From assembly GCA_950106755.1 (NCBI GenBank), contig OX467091.1, positions 24,445,538 through 24,509,537 on the forward strand: a DNA stretch of 64,000 nucleotides, read 5' to 3'. The position numbers and the translations under genes were made by a program. The stretch comes from Climacium dendroides (Eukaryota > Streptophyta > Bryopsida > Hypnales > Climaciaceae). Below, one piece after another: positions 39,565 to 50,799 of the stretch. The notes under the pieces were generated by a model. The model did no database searches and was not told where the DNA came from. It saw only the letters and a program-made list of their open reading frames with translations. Position 1 is the first letter of the stretch. Every line of letters begins with the position of its first letter.

Positions 39565-42500
39565 CTAATCGTCATCCTCGTCATCACCTTGCTCATAAAT
39601 GGCATACTCAGCATCATCCTCATCAGCTCCACCAAGCCCTTCCGCTTCTCCATCATAGCCTTGGCCGAAGGGAAATTTCTTGAGAAGCTCTTTAAGAAAA
39701 CCATCAGGCATCTCATCTGTTGATAATGCAAGCCCAAGCTGGTCAGAAAATGCAGCTGAAGAAGGAACAAAGGGTAAAATTGCGAAAAGGAGGCGATAGA
39801 TGTTTTCACACAATTATTAACCCAAAACAAAACCTGATGTTTTGGGGTCTAGATTACGAGACAAATCTCTGTTAATTACGAGTATTACAAAAGCAAAAAC
39901 GACACATACAGCACAGCTCTGGCGCAACTTACCGGCTTCTAGGTCTCCATCCTGCACATGCAATCTCCAGTCGCTCAGTGACCCACAAAATTTGAAGAAT
40001 CAGGTGTGGGAAAGTACACTACGGTAGGAACCCTAGTCACATGGCATTCAGCTATTTTGAGTGGTTTCCATTATTTAAACGGCGTTCATTTGTGGACATC
40101 TTTGAGACCGTTCCAACACACTAAAAAATGTATTATTTGGATATAGTACGAATAAGTTATAAATTGTTGAAGTATGAAGCAGTAGGGTTCCAATGACAAG
40201 CTCAGCTTACCATTAAACCATGAGTATTGCATCTACAATGTATCACATGGAAGCATCTTTGATAGAACCTAGAAGTATCTCAGTTCTTACAAGTCACATG
40301 TTAAGATGACATTGCATTGTAAATGGAAGACTATTCAACCCAAGGAAAAGGGACCCGTTCTGTAAATAGGTTCCTTAACTTCAATCATTCCCAAGTTCAA
40401 AAATAAGCAATTTATGATGGAAAATGTACCTGAGACTGTGGCGGTATTTCCAAGTCATCCTCTTCCTCCTCTTCTTCCTCCTCTTCCTACAAAACAAAGT
40501 ATCAATTGGTAATTACACAATTAAAATCTTAGGGAAACATAACCTTTCACGACTTTGATGGACTATATCTTGACCAAAGGACTAAACATATATATTGAGG
40601 CCTTGAAAAATAGATGCTGAGTGAAATGACCAGCAAACCTCATCGTCATCAGACTCTTCCTCTTCTTCCTCCTCAGCTTGTATCTCTGCAGCAGCATCTG
40701 CCTCTAAATCGGCTTCTGCAGTAGGAATCTCAACGTCATTTTCAATCTCAGGTTCAGGTTCAGGGTCAGGCTCCGGCTCCGGCTCCTCCAGAGAGAGAGT
40801 ATCGGGCAAAGGCGTGAAAGTAAGTTCAGAAGGGGTCTGTATCCCGATTCCTGCATCATTTGCACAAAGTGAGATCAATAAATAAAAAAGTATACCCCCA
40901 AGAATTATCCACAATTTGGACAAAATTAAATCGCACGAATAATGTTGAACGACCAATTCCATGCTCACAACAATGGAAGAGCTCACACTTAACCCCAAGT
41001 GACCAAATGACCAAACGCAGCAGCTTCCATGTCTATAAGAGTTGAAATAACTTCTAGAGGAAGCTTCAAGGAAGGTAACAAAATGTACCAATAGAAAGAA
41101 GAAATCATGCCCGAACAATAGAAATATGTTTCCAAAGTGGAAATTCCATGTTTAGCTTGAGCATTTAAGGTAACTAGTCACAGAATTGCACAAACTTCCT
41201 AAAAGTGACCCTCCAAAATCTCGAACAATGAGTTCATATGTTGAGTACATAATTTTGAGAATGTACACCACCTTAACGTCAAAGCTCGTGTGGGTTTTAG
41301 ATCATCAATCAATGAAACTTTGAACCCCTTATAACTTTTATATATGGTATCCGAATAATGCATTGCTTGGTACGTTGGAATCCTCCTCAATTTGCTAACA
41401 AGTATATTTAAAATCGAACGTGTAATAATAGCATAGATGTTCGACGCTTACAATGTTGCAATTGTGGTTACCTTATGGGAAGAAGACAGAAACAAAACCA
41501 CCAAGAATTGGATGGTAGTGTAGTAGTAGATTCTGTCAAATACCTGTTTCAGCAACATGAGTGGCTGGCGCAGGAACTTGGTCATAAATAGGGCCTACAT
41601 CAGTATTAGGTGCATCCTCGTTGTCTTTCCAGGTGACAGTCTTCAACGATGGTGTCCATGAGGTGCGCGGGAGGCCTTGCAATTCTGGTGCAAGCTCATC
41701 AGGCATAAGTCCCATGAAGCGAGCTCGTATATGGTCTCGTAGTTGGTTCAATGTACTTTGAGAAAACCACCCTGTGTACTCCTGAGGAACCATTCACAAG
41801 CTTGATGAAGATTAGCCAATGTCCCAACGTTCCATTGACAGATAGTATAGGAGCATATATGCAAGGAAATGTGGGAGAGGCTTACACTACAAGATGGTCT
41901 CTCCGGAGGCTTTCGTATTTGTTCTTGAATATAGTCATCTTGTAGATCAAAAAGTTGTAGAAAAGAGAATTTTTTGACAGGTGCTACTTTAAAGGTGCAT
42001 ATATCCCTCCATGCAGGTCCACTGCGCAAATCCACCCAAAACTGTTACTATGCTTCACATTTGAAAACAGGGTTAAATGACTTTCGGTTATTTTTGGAAT
42101 TCAGTTAAGGCAATGACGAGAGGGCAATTAAGTAGATCGAGCATTGAAAGACAATCCCATTTCACTCCATTGAAATTGTTGGAGCTAAATATTCTTAATC
42201 ACGAACCTGTCTTTAGCACTTGGCCTCTCAGGGCCACTGGTACCATCCTTCAAAGTTCGAGGAATTCGAAAATCCATCATCTGGTACCTGAAAAACATAG
42301 GATTGTGAATAATATATAAACGCCAGTACAGATCATCAAATAGAACTGCGCCTCCAGAATAAATCAAGGAAAGCCATTATCTTAGTAACCACTAATAGAC
42401 CCTCACAAAACCAAATCACAATTACAGATCAGGAAATATCTTATCAGGATCTGAACAAAGTCTTAGGTTTCTATCAAGGGCATCACATTATAACACTGCT

Positions 42501-45500
42501 GGTTAGCGAAAGAATCGGGAGACACAAAATACATTAGTTGACCCCTAAGTGCCCAATCTAAAACTAAAAAATACACTTTGAAAGCAAATAGTTGATTATA
42601 TGAACACTCAAAACATATTTCTATCGTTCACAGATGTAGGGTATAGTTTCTTCAAAATTTCCTTTGATACATTTTGTTGCAATCCAAAATGGATTTTTCA
42701 AGTCCTGTTAGATATGGAAGCGACCATTTTGGCCATCAGAGGTTAAGCAATGAAAACGGGTGTCAAAGGTTTCATAACATACAAACGAGACTCTGGATCT
42801 CTTCGAGGGTCGTATCCATTCCTAATCCACAGAGTTCGAAAGGGCCCGTAGCCGAAGTAATATCCTGTCCTGAAAAGCAACCTGCACTAGAGCCACAACA
42901 TCAAAACAAAGCGTTAAACTCACTAATTATCCAGCATCAGAATCCACAAACAAAGGGTGTCTTTCAGAGAAAAAAAAAGCATCAGATGACACACCTCTTA
43001 ACATGAGCTTCTGCAATAACTACCCCAAATTCAGCCAGACGATCAAGGAGGGTGGGCTTTGCCCATATAGGTCGCTCCTCAAAAAGCCGGACTGTAGCTG
43101 CCGTCAGGTTGTACTCCATAGAGTTCCTTACAAGCTGATCCTCCCACTTCAGTGGTGCTGGGACTTGTGTGACGCAGTTAAGGTAATAAAGGTAATAAAA
43201 GATATTGTAAGAAATATGGATCACACACAGGATCAGAGTGGAGAATTAGCATTATCAAAGCTATATTTAACTAAATCCTTAATTCTCATATATTAGTAGA
43301 AAACCTAGCCAGGTTACAATTGGCAGGCTTTGACGCAGCAAGGTTTTTGGAATACATCTCGAGGGCGTTTTCCACTAGTATTGACAGCTCCAATGTTGAC
43401 ACAGTCACAGATGTGAACTCCGTAAACAAAAAGAAAAAAATATAAACTGAATCAGCACAAGCAACATCTACACCACAAGGTGCCGTCTTCTCGCTTCGTC
43501 TAAGCTTACAGAAAACAAATAAGATCAATCGGAAGGCAGAGACACTCTTCCATTGTCACCATCAGGACGACCAAGCATTTGTACAACAATGAATTATGAC
43601 GCTCTAAAAAACAGCAACAGTCGAACAAAAATCTAGTAGGAAATCCAGCCCCAGAAGTGTAATAGAAAACCTAGCCGCATTACAATTGGCAGGGCTTACA
43701 AATTAATGCAACTACGTTTTCTGGGAGGGAAGTTTTTCTACTAGTATACACGAAAATGTGGACATGCTCAAATGATCCTTGCATCACTTAAATACAAAAA
43801 TGTCAGCCAGCTGTGAGGATATCTGGAATTTTGAAGTCCACTGCAAAGCATGGCATCAGATTTGCCTGCACATATATTGCCTTCAATTCATTAGAGAATA
43901 CCTTACTTTGACGTCATGCCAGGATCGTAAAGAATAGAGAACCCTTACGAATGGTTAACTATAACTTTCGACCCATCAACCAACCTATTCCAATACTAGT
44001 TCCTGCTGGTCCTCTTTACAACTTCCTTATGGAAATATTAAATTTCGTTAGTCCAAAAGAGAAGCAGAAAAGAAAGAACTGGTTCCATTAACTAAGGGAG
44101 AGCGATCACCGTTTGCAGAGAGTAAATCATAGACGGTAACATTCACCAATTTGACAATACTGCAGGACATAAACTTCGCTAGTCAAGACTCAAAGCAAGA
44201 CCTGCATCATACCTGCGATTTTACCGGCGTGTCACTCCCATGCTTTCTTTTTGTCCTTTTGCAAACAAAATCCGACGGGCGCAACCTTCAAAAGAACCGA
44301 AACGCAATGTCTCAACTTAGATAAAACTAAACAACACAGTAGATTTACAAAAATGAAGTCTACCACATGAAAAGCAAAAAAATAACTATCTCTCAGCTGG
44401 TCAAAATTCTTATTGTAAATTCAAAGTGCCAGAATAAGTACACAGTTTCCTCAGGCATGTCCTTGATGGAGAAGAGAGGTGGTACGAGCATCATGAGTTC
44501 GTCCTGTTCCACGTCCATCAAGTTTCCTGCATACAAGGAGTTTCAGTGCTTAATGAAGATGCTGGCGCTGTTAAAAGTGATGGATATGCCTTACTTGGTA
44601 ATGTACTAGATATAAGAAGACACAGGGGCATCTGTATGTTCCACATATTTTCTGTGATGATGTGTGTCTAGGCCCATGTGCTCATATGAAATGAAGCAAA
44701 CGTGTATCACAATAGTTACTGATGCCGAATGTGAGGAAATTGCAATTCTGACATAGGAATAAATGATATAGATTTTTAAGAACGAGAAACTAAATTGAAA
44801 ACAAAAATAAAAATCAGCACAAGGCTTTGCAACGTTCTAGGTAATGACGCAAAAATTTACCCAAGCCTTGCTTCTCACGCTGCCGCTTCTGACGACGTCT
44901 GGCAACATCCGCATGCACAGATAACACGTACTGGTAATCCGCCATGCCTACACAATGCAATTTAGATCGTTATTAGAGCAAATCGCTACAGGAGCTTCCA
45001 AAAATTCGATGAGAGAAGTCACAGATTGCACCTCCAGCATGCAAGGCAATGACCGGTTGCTATCGGATAAGATCAGAATGAATTCCAGTTGAAGGTTGAA
45101 TCGTACTATATCCACTTGCTATATCCTTCTAAAATCGAAACAAAGACTTGTAGTCACTCCCAACAACTGGAACATGAGGTTTGGTTAGATAGTGAGGTGC
45201 CAGAGTAGTTCTTGACGATCAATGCAAAAAGAAAATATATATGTTTCAGGATGTATGTTCATCAGGTTTCAAGGTGTCCTTTAAACCTTTAAAGACGAAG
45301 AATCCATACTTGGTCTAAAGATTTTTTAAGTAGCTTTGAGGAGTTCATATAAAGATTTTTAGTTGTTCCATTAATTATTATTTTTAACAAACACATGCAA
45401 TATTCTTCACTCAATCTAGTAATATGAAAAATTCTCATTCAATCAAAGTTCCATTGAATATGATCAATCAAAATGGTCACTTGAAAACCATGAATCCTTG

Positions 45501-46595
45501 GTCCTTAAAGGGTTAAGGTAGAGAATACTACACTGATAGGGACCTAATTCCGTCTCCAATACCGATCCCTGTTACTAACAGCAACTCATCTATACATACA
45601 TTTGGTTGACCTTCAATTAGCAAGTCGTGTGAGCATCAGTTAGCTAAATGTCTTTAGCAACTGATTTTATGTTTGACCTGGGGTTGTCTACTATCAGTTG
45701 TTGAAGTTTACAAACTCCCACGTTGAAATTGCATAAGAAATTCATACATGGTGATAAAATTTGATCTTCAGAGAGTTCGGCTCTTGTACCCAAAGCGATT
45801 TCTCCAGTGAGCTCTATACTGATCTCCCAATGGATTGAAAGCACAGTCGTACACGCTGAAATTGACGATAAGAGTATCCTCTAACTCATATATTGAGGGG
45901 AAAAGAAAAGAAAAGATAAGAAAGGACTAACCGTCGAAATTGTACGAGTGCTCTACTCTTGCAACAATATCTGCACTCGTTTCGAAATCATCTGCATTGT
46001 CCTCCGAAGGAACATCACCAGTGCCTGAATTGGGACCCGTCAGAGGCTCTTCGCTGGGGAGAAGACTCTTGTACCGTTTTCGTCTGATGCGTAACAGAAG
46101 ATCAGACGTCTGAGACAATTCACCAAATGCAGCGTGTGCGCAAGGGTCCTCAGGTCGAAATTTCAGCTCCAAGTAGTTGCCCTCTGCCGACCGAGTCTGA
46201 AAGCATTGGTCAATAACACTAGAATGAATGAATGAATGAATGAATGAGGCAACAATTAAACCCTAAAAGATCAAGGATTCATGGTTTACATATGGCCAAT
46301 TAATTGATCATATTGTGAAAATAATAGAATTCAGATGGAGTTAAACTTCATATCAACTGAATCATCGAAGAGCGTTACATGTGTTAGTCCAAAGAGAATT
46401 AAAAGCTGAAAATCGACAAAACGTTCTCATGTAACGATCTAAAATGCAAAAAAAACATACCTCTGCGATGCGATCCTCTCCTCCAAGTGCCTGCGTGGCT
46501 CTATCAAGCGAAATAGGGTACCCTGGAAAATTCACCGCAAAAACGCGATCGTTCGGCAGCAGCCCGCTGGCGCTGCCTCCTTCGATGATTCCCAT
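39565..46595 (-). CDS. GTF3C5: TFIIIC subunit 5 (tau95-like)
   Basis: Subunit of TFIIIC, which binds internal A/B boxes of tRNA and other Pol III genes; the tau95-type subunit contacts the A box. Exons: 46595-46461, 46196-45932, 44947-44861, 44526-44442, 44285-44225, 43865-43823, 43166-42995, 42881-42783, 42287-42207, 42021-41886, 41781-41541, 40850-40639, 40486-40430, 39951-39933, 39755-39565; 1,884 nt, 627 residues, phases consistent. Family features: N-terminal VNFPGYP and ALGG, LKFRPEDP, FDGMADYQYVLSVHADV, FEERPIW, GPFRTLWIRNGYDPRRDPESRLYQMMDFRIP (winged-helix region, about 235-345), WRDICTF and DDYIQEQIRKPP. The C-terminus (about 469-627) is acidic, with EPEPDPEPEPE and an unbroken Glu run. 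Exon 14 is a 19-nt microexon. The intron between exons 6 and 7 (43167-43822) needs AT-AC borders to keep the protein intact. A telo-box-like aaaccctaaa (46813-46822) lies upstream. Confidence 0.9.
43167..43822 (-). other. Probable U12-type AT-AC intron of GTF3C5
   Basis: On the minus strand the intron opens ATATCCTCAC (U12 consensus ATATCCTT) and closes ACCTTAACTGCGTCACAC. It thus has a near-consensus U12 branch site (tACCTTAAC against TTCCTTRAC), with the branch A about 11 nt before the terminal AC. No GT donor is available before the in-frame stop. The AT-AC join restores KIPE|VPAPLKWEDQL, as expected for the family. The intron also has an internal duplication (about 43286-43400 against 43656-43770). 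Confidence 0.75.
45514..45800 (+). repeat. Dispersed ~290-bp repeat, copy 1 (antisense in GTF3C5 intron 2)
   Basis: Opens agagaatacta, then gatagggacc, then a conserved core with the hairpin ctgttactaacag followed by caactcatc. Later blocks are ttgcataagaaattcatac and ggctcttgtaccca, ending near a ctcca pyrimidine-rich word. It matches copies at 61402-61712 and 54240-54528. Confidence 0.85.
46220..46248. repeat. (GAAT)n microsatellite
   Basis: Seven tandem gaat units in intron 1 of GTF3C5. Confidence 0.95.
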
Positions 46596-47147
46596 GGTCC
46601 AACTCGATTTATGACATCTAATCCAAGTTGCTGTGAAACAGCATTACAGTGTCCCTCCCCTGTTGCAAAATTCTCAATACTGCAAGCGCAGAGCTACATT
46701 GCGAAACAACTAGAGTATCCCAAATTCACAATCTGCGACCAGAAAAATGACATGAACATAAATTAATAAATTCTATTCTGGATTCCCCTGCATTGCACAA
46801 TGCTGGAACTCTAAACCCTAAAACCACAATTTCCCTAAAACCCCTATCCGTCCCCTAAAACCTTGATTTCACTATCAGGGGGCATTGCGGTAAAGTTATT
46901 TTGCGAAGATTCGCCGTCGAGACGAAATTCTCCAAGAGCTTCTCGGACTTTAGTTAGTCTAATCGTAGCTCTCCAGAAGAAATGCAAAGGGCGAAAATTC
47001 TGATTGCAATTGGGAAATCCGTCCTGCTGTTCTCACGAGAGCGAATCAAGGGCCGCTAGACTTTCATGCCGCTGCCGCAATCTGCCGCGAGTAGACGCCT
47101 GGTCGGAGTCTCGGAGAGAAATAAGGTTAAAGATTTTGGGATTTAAT
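46596..47147 (-). promoter_or_regulatory. GTF3C5 promoter and leader
   Basis: GC content is higher than in the flanking DNA. The aaaccctaaa at 46813-46822 is a telo-box-like word, often found near start sites of plant translation and growth genes. The block ends where a MITE begins at 47150. Confidence 0.45.
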
Positions 47148-47149
47148 TA

Positions 47150-47410
47150 AGGTAGGAGCACCCATAACCGTCACTGTACCCATAACCGTCACTTCTAAAA
47201 TCTTGGGAAGTGAATAGATGTTGATAATAGGTGCATGTATAAATGGGCCTTCAAAATTTACAAATTATTTTCACAATATTCAAATAATACATTTGAAAGT
47301 GCATAGGAATTCTTATTCTCTTGCTAGTAGAATCCAATGATTTTTTGGATGTTTATTAATAGACATTATGTCCAAAATCCTTAAATTGACGGATATGGGT
47401 ACTCCTACTT
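47150..47410. mobile_element. 261-bp TA-flanked MITE
   Basis: Ends aggtaggagcacccataacc and its near inverse (ggatatgggtactcctactt) form about 24-bp TIRs. TA lies on both sides (47148-47149, 47411-47412). The left TIR contains a direct repeat of cccataaccgtcact. No coding capacity; Stowaway/Tc1-like by target site. It sits at the distal edge of the GTF3C5 promoter. Confidence 0.8.
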
Positions 47411-47540
47411 TAACCCCAAAGTGACATTAGATATCCAGGGTGAAAAACATCATTGCTTTTGAAGCTCTATAGGTCTAGATATCTTTAAGTTATACAAATC
47501 TCAACCATACAATCTTGTAGTATATATATTTTAGATGATA

Positions 47541-48348
47541 CTAGCGGTTGGCACTTGCTATGCTATACATTCACCATTAGAATTTCATTAGAATTTTTAT
47601 ATATTAGATAAAATGTAGAGCAAAAATTTCAAAAAATATTCAGATAAAAATTACTAAAATCTTCATATAATTTTTTTTATAAATAAACATATACTGAAAT
47701 AAACAATAGAAATCTAATGAATGATGAATGAAATACATGCAATGATTAATACAATAAAAGATACACATACATTAAAATGCATTAGAAATTTGACTCAATT
47801 GTTACAAACAATGGCAACCCAAATAGAAGAATTTAAAGAAAAAATTGTAAATCTCAAAAGTTTCATGAACAATTTAATTGTTGTGAAATCCAAAATCGGT
47901 TCAATCTAATAAATTTCTCAAATCATTTGGTAGTAGCAATAGAAAATTGAAATTAGAAGCTCAAAGCTCACAAAAGCACAAAATTATAGAAATGCAAAAG
48001 AAATATAAAACCAAGAAAAGCAATAGAATTTGCTACCTTTATAATATCACCATATTGATCCTCTTTAATATCATCTCAATGGCAATGACTATATTATTTC
48101 TATAATATCATCCTTTGTAAAAAGTGATATTATGGAGGTGATTGTGAACCACTACTCTATTTCAATAATATCACATTGTGTGAAAATACGATTTGTATGT
48201 ATGCATAATTGGAAATATTTTTATAAAATAATTAAAATAATTATTTTAAAGACTTATCAAAATCATTATCATGCATTCTATTTAAATATATCAAATTTTT
48301 ACTAATATGTGATACAATGAAGGTAGTATAGCAAGCACAAGCCCCTAG
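47541..48348 (+). mobile_element. ~810-bp TIR element, copy A
   Basis: Starts ctagcggttggcacttgcta and ends with the inverse (tatagcaagcacaagcccctag); the TIRs are about 30 bp and the element is flanked by TA on both sides. Inside are several copies, in both orientations, of a word near tctataatatcac, which may be subterminal transposase-binding repeats. A 62-codon frame (47721-47909) is shared with the other copies but is shifted here in its last third. Non-autonomous. Confidence 0.8.
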
Positions 48349-48406
48349 TATTAATGGTAGCATTTGTGATATTACAGAGGGACTTATGATTTTAGTAGTA
48401 TGATGA

Positions 48407-49218
48407 CTAGCAGTTGGTGCTTGCTATGTTACACATTCATCATTAGAATTTTATAAGAATTTTTATGTATTAGATAGAATGCAAAACAAAAATTTCAATA
48501 AATCTTCAAATAATAATGACTAAAATCTTTGTATAATTTTTCTTATAAGTAAGCATATATTAAAATGTACAGTAGAAATTTATTGAATGATGAATGAAAC
48601 ATATGCAATGGTAAATACTATAAAAGATACATATACATTAAAATGCATTAGAAATTCGACTCCATTGTTACAAAAAATGGCAACCCAAATTGAGGAATTG
48701 AAAAGAAAAATTTATAAATCTCAAAGACTTTGTGAACAACTTAATTGTTGTAAAATCCAAAATTGCTTCAATTGAATAAATTTCTCAAAATCATTTGGTA
48801 GTAGCAATAGAAAATTGAAATCATGAAAGCTCAAAGCTCACAAAAGCACAAAATCATAGAAGTGCAAAGAAGTGTAAAGCTAAGAGAAGCAATGGATTTG
48901 CTACCTCTATGATATCATCCTATGGATCCTATTTAATATCACTTTAATTGCAACAACTATATTATTTCTATAATATCACCCTTTGTAAAAAGTGATATTA
49001 CAGAAGTGATTGCAAACTACTACTCTATTTCTGTAATATCACATTATGTGAAAATATGATTTCTATGTATGCATGATTGAAAATATTTTTACAAAATATT
49101 TAAAATAATTATTTTAAAGACTTATTGAAATCATTATCATGCATTCTATTCAAATATATTAAAATTTTACTAATATGTGATACAATGAATGCGTAGCATA
49201 GCAAGCACGAGCCCCTAG
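48407..49218 (+). mobile_element. ~810-bp TIR element, copy B
   Basis: The same element as copy A in direct tandem, separated by about 58 bp that themselves recur after copy B and beside copy C. The right end is gcgtagcatagcaagcacga.. then gcccctag, followed by TA; the left flank is GA, not TA. It carries the 62-codon frame at 48587-48775. Confidence 0.8.
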
Positions 49219-49287
49219 TATTAATGGTAGCATTTGTGATATTATAGAGGGACTTATGATTTTGGTAGTATGATGATGTACAAAATT

Positions 49288-50120
49288 TGAAGTCATTTGA
49301 CCATATAGATTGCAAGATCAAAATGTTTTAGTGTCAAAAATAGATGCTGAAATTTTCCCAAAAACACATTTGGAGGTGAAATTTTTTTTCTAAACCTACT
49401 CAAATGAAAAAACTTTACACTACAAAATGATTCAAAACTAGTATACAAACACATTGGTGAATTTCTTTTTCATTCAATTGACTCATTGTGTCTAAAAAAC
49501 AGCTTTGAAATGTCAAAAAATAGCAAGAAAAATTGCAAAAAACACATCTAAGGCTAAACTTCCTACTACTAGAATGCTTCCCACTCACTCATTACTTCTT
49601 GGATTGACATGAGATTTTTGCCTCACAAACTTGACTAGTATGTGCAACTTTTCCAAAAAAATTATTGAATATGGACTTTGTATGAAGAAGAAATAGGCCA
49701 TCGAAGTTCACTCTACTCCCCAAATGCCAAGATGTTGAACTTTGAATTGCTCCCAAACATTCACAACAACTTGGATTGACATGAAAATTTTACCACAATA
49801 ACTAGACTTCAAAGGGAACAAAATCCAACAAATTTTATTGAAAATGAATGCTTTACGAAAGAGATCCAAGCCCCCGAAGTTACAGCTCTAAATGCAGTTT
49901 GGTGAACTCAAATTGATGCTGTAAACTTCAATTGGCCCCCCAAAACTCAATACATCTTTGCTTGATCTGAAATATTTGCCACACAAAGTAGAGGGGAGAA
50001 CACAACTTTCCCAACAAGTTTTATTGAATTTGGACTGTGGATGCAAAAGTTACAACACTTTGAACTGGACTTCAAATTGTGTGAAGATACTTTTTGTCCT
50101 CTTTCTCATTTTGGGGTTAA
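49288..50120. repeat. Dispersed repeat, inverted partner of 55830-56660
   Basis: Reverse-complement similarity to 55830-56660 is clear: ttcatttgag.aggtttagaaa and caaatttcacctccaaatgtg pair with their inverse here. It also contains about three ~190-bp internal subrepeats sharing 'ttggattgacatga', 'ttttattgaa', 'ggact.tg' and 'gaagtt'. No coding frame. Confidence 0.75.
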
Positions 50121-50159
50121 ACCTTTTGCAACCAATAATATTGCTCAGAGATAGAAACT

Positions 50160-50799
50160 AAATAAATTGATGTTTTCAGTTTTACCATAGGCCCCTCCTT
50201 TCAGAGTTTAAAAATAAAACTAAAAATTTCACTCATAAGTAACGGCAAAATGGAGGATAGAGTGTGGAAGGTCTACGGTCATGGGCTCCGTCCTTGAAAG
50301 GTTACTGGGCATCGTGGTACGCTGTAAGACCGTGAGCATGACGTGTCGGAGACGGCGACCGGTGGTCCCAACTGGCTTCGTCGTCGTCGTCGTCGCCTCC
50401 TCGGACCTCCGCAGCCTCCGCCATTAGCCGCAACGATGATTCCTCGTGATTTCTTCACAATTTCTCAATCGCTCTGGCACAGAAATCCAGAACACTCCTC
50501 AATTCCCAACCATCTGCAGTGAAAATTACGGTCCAAAGGGCCGGTCCAACTGAACTCACGATGCTTGGGTCCAACTTGGGGTTTCCTCTCCGTCTCAGTC
50601 TTGGACCCTCCCTGTGGCGGATGTCACAGCTCCATTTTACTGAATTAGGAAGGGAGGGAGCTTTGAGGACGCTTTGAAAACTCTTTATCCAATTTTGAGA
50701 TGGTCTGACAACATTTTATTTAATTTCTCGTTCAAATTCTCGTTCAAAATTCTGTCACATTTTTGCGATTCTTTCGATTTTTTCGGTTCTTTTGCGGCT
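50160..50799 (+). promoter_or_regulatory. Upstream region of the dienoyl-CoA isomerase gene
   Basis: GC-rich compared with the repeat on its left, with a (tcg)n run at about 50379-50396. Probable promoter and leader of the gene starting at 50800. The minus strand carries a 40-codon frame (50424-50302, MAEAAEVRGG then five Asp) that could be exon 1 of a divergent gene, but nothing recognisable follows it. Confidence 0.4.

Noticed and set aside
40582..41118. 178-codon minus-strand frame as a separate protein
   Set aside because: Only 40639-40850 is coding, as the acidic exon 12 of GTF3C5; the rest is flanking intron.
47721..47909. Small conserved protein gene in the ~810-bp element
   Set aside because: Not called as a gene: copy A is frame-shifted and amino-acid changes are frequent, as expected for decaying repeat DNA.
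48349..48406. Helitron interpretation of the CTAG-ending elements
   Set aside because: They have ~30-bp inverted repeats and TA duplications, which Helitrons lack.
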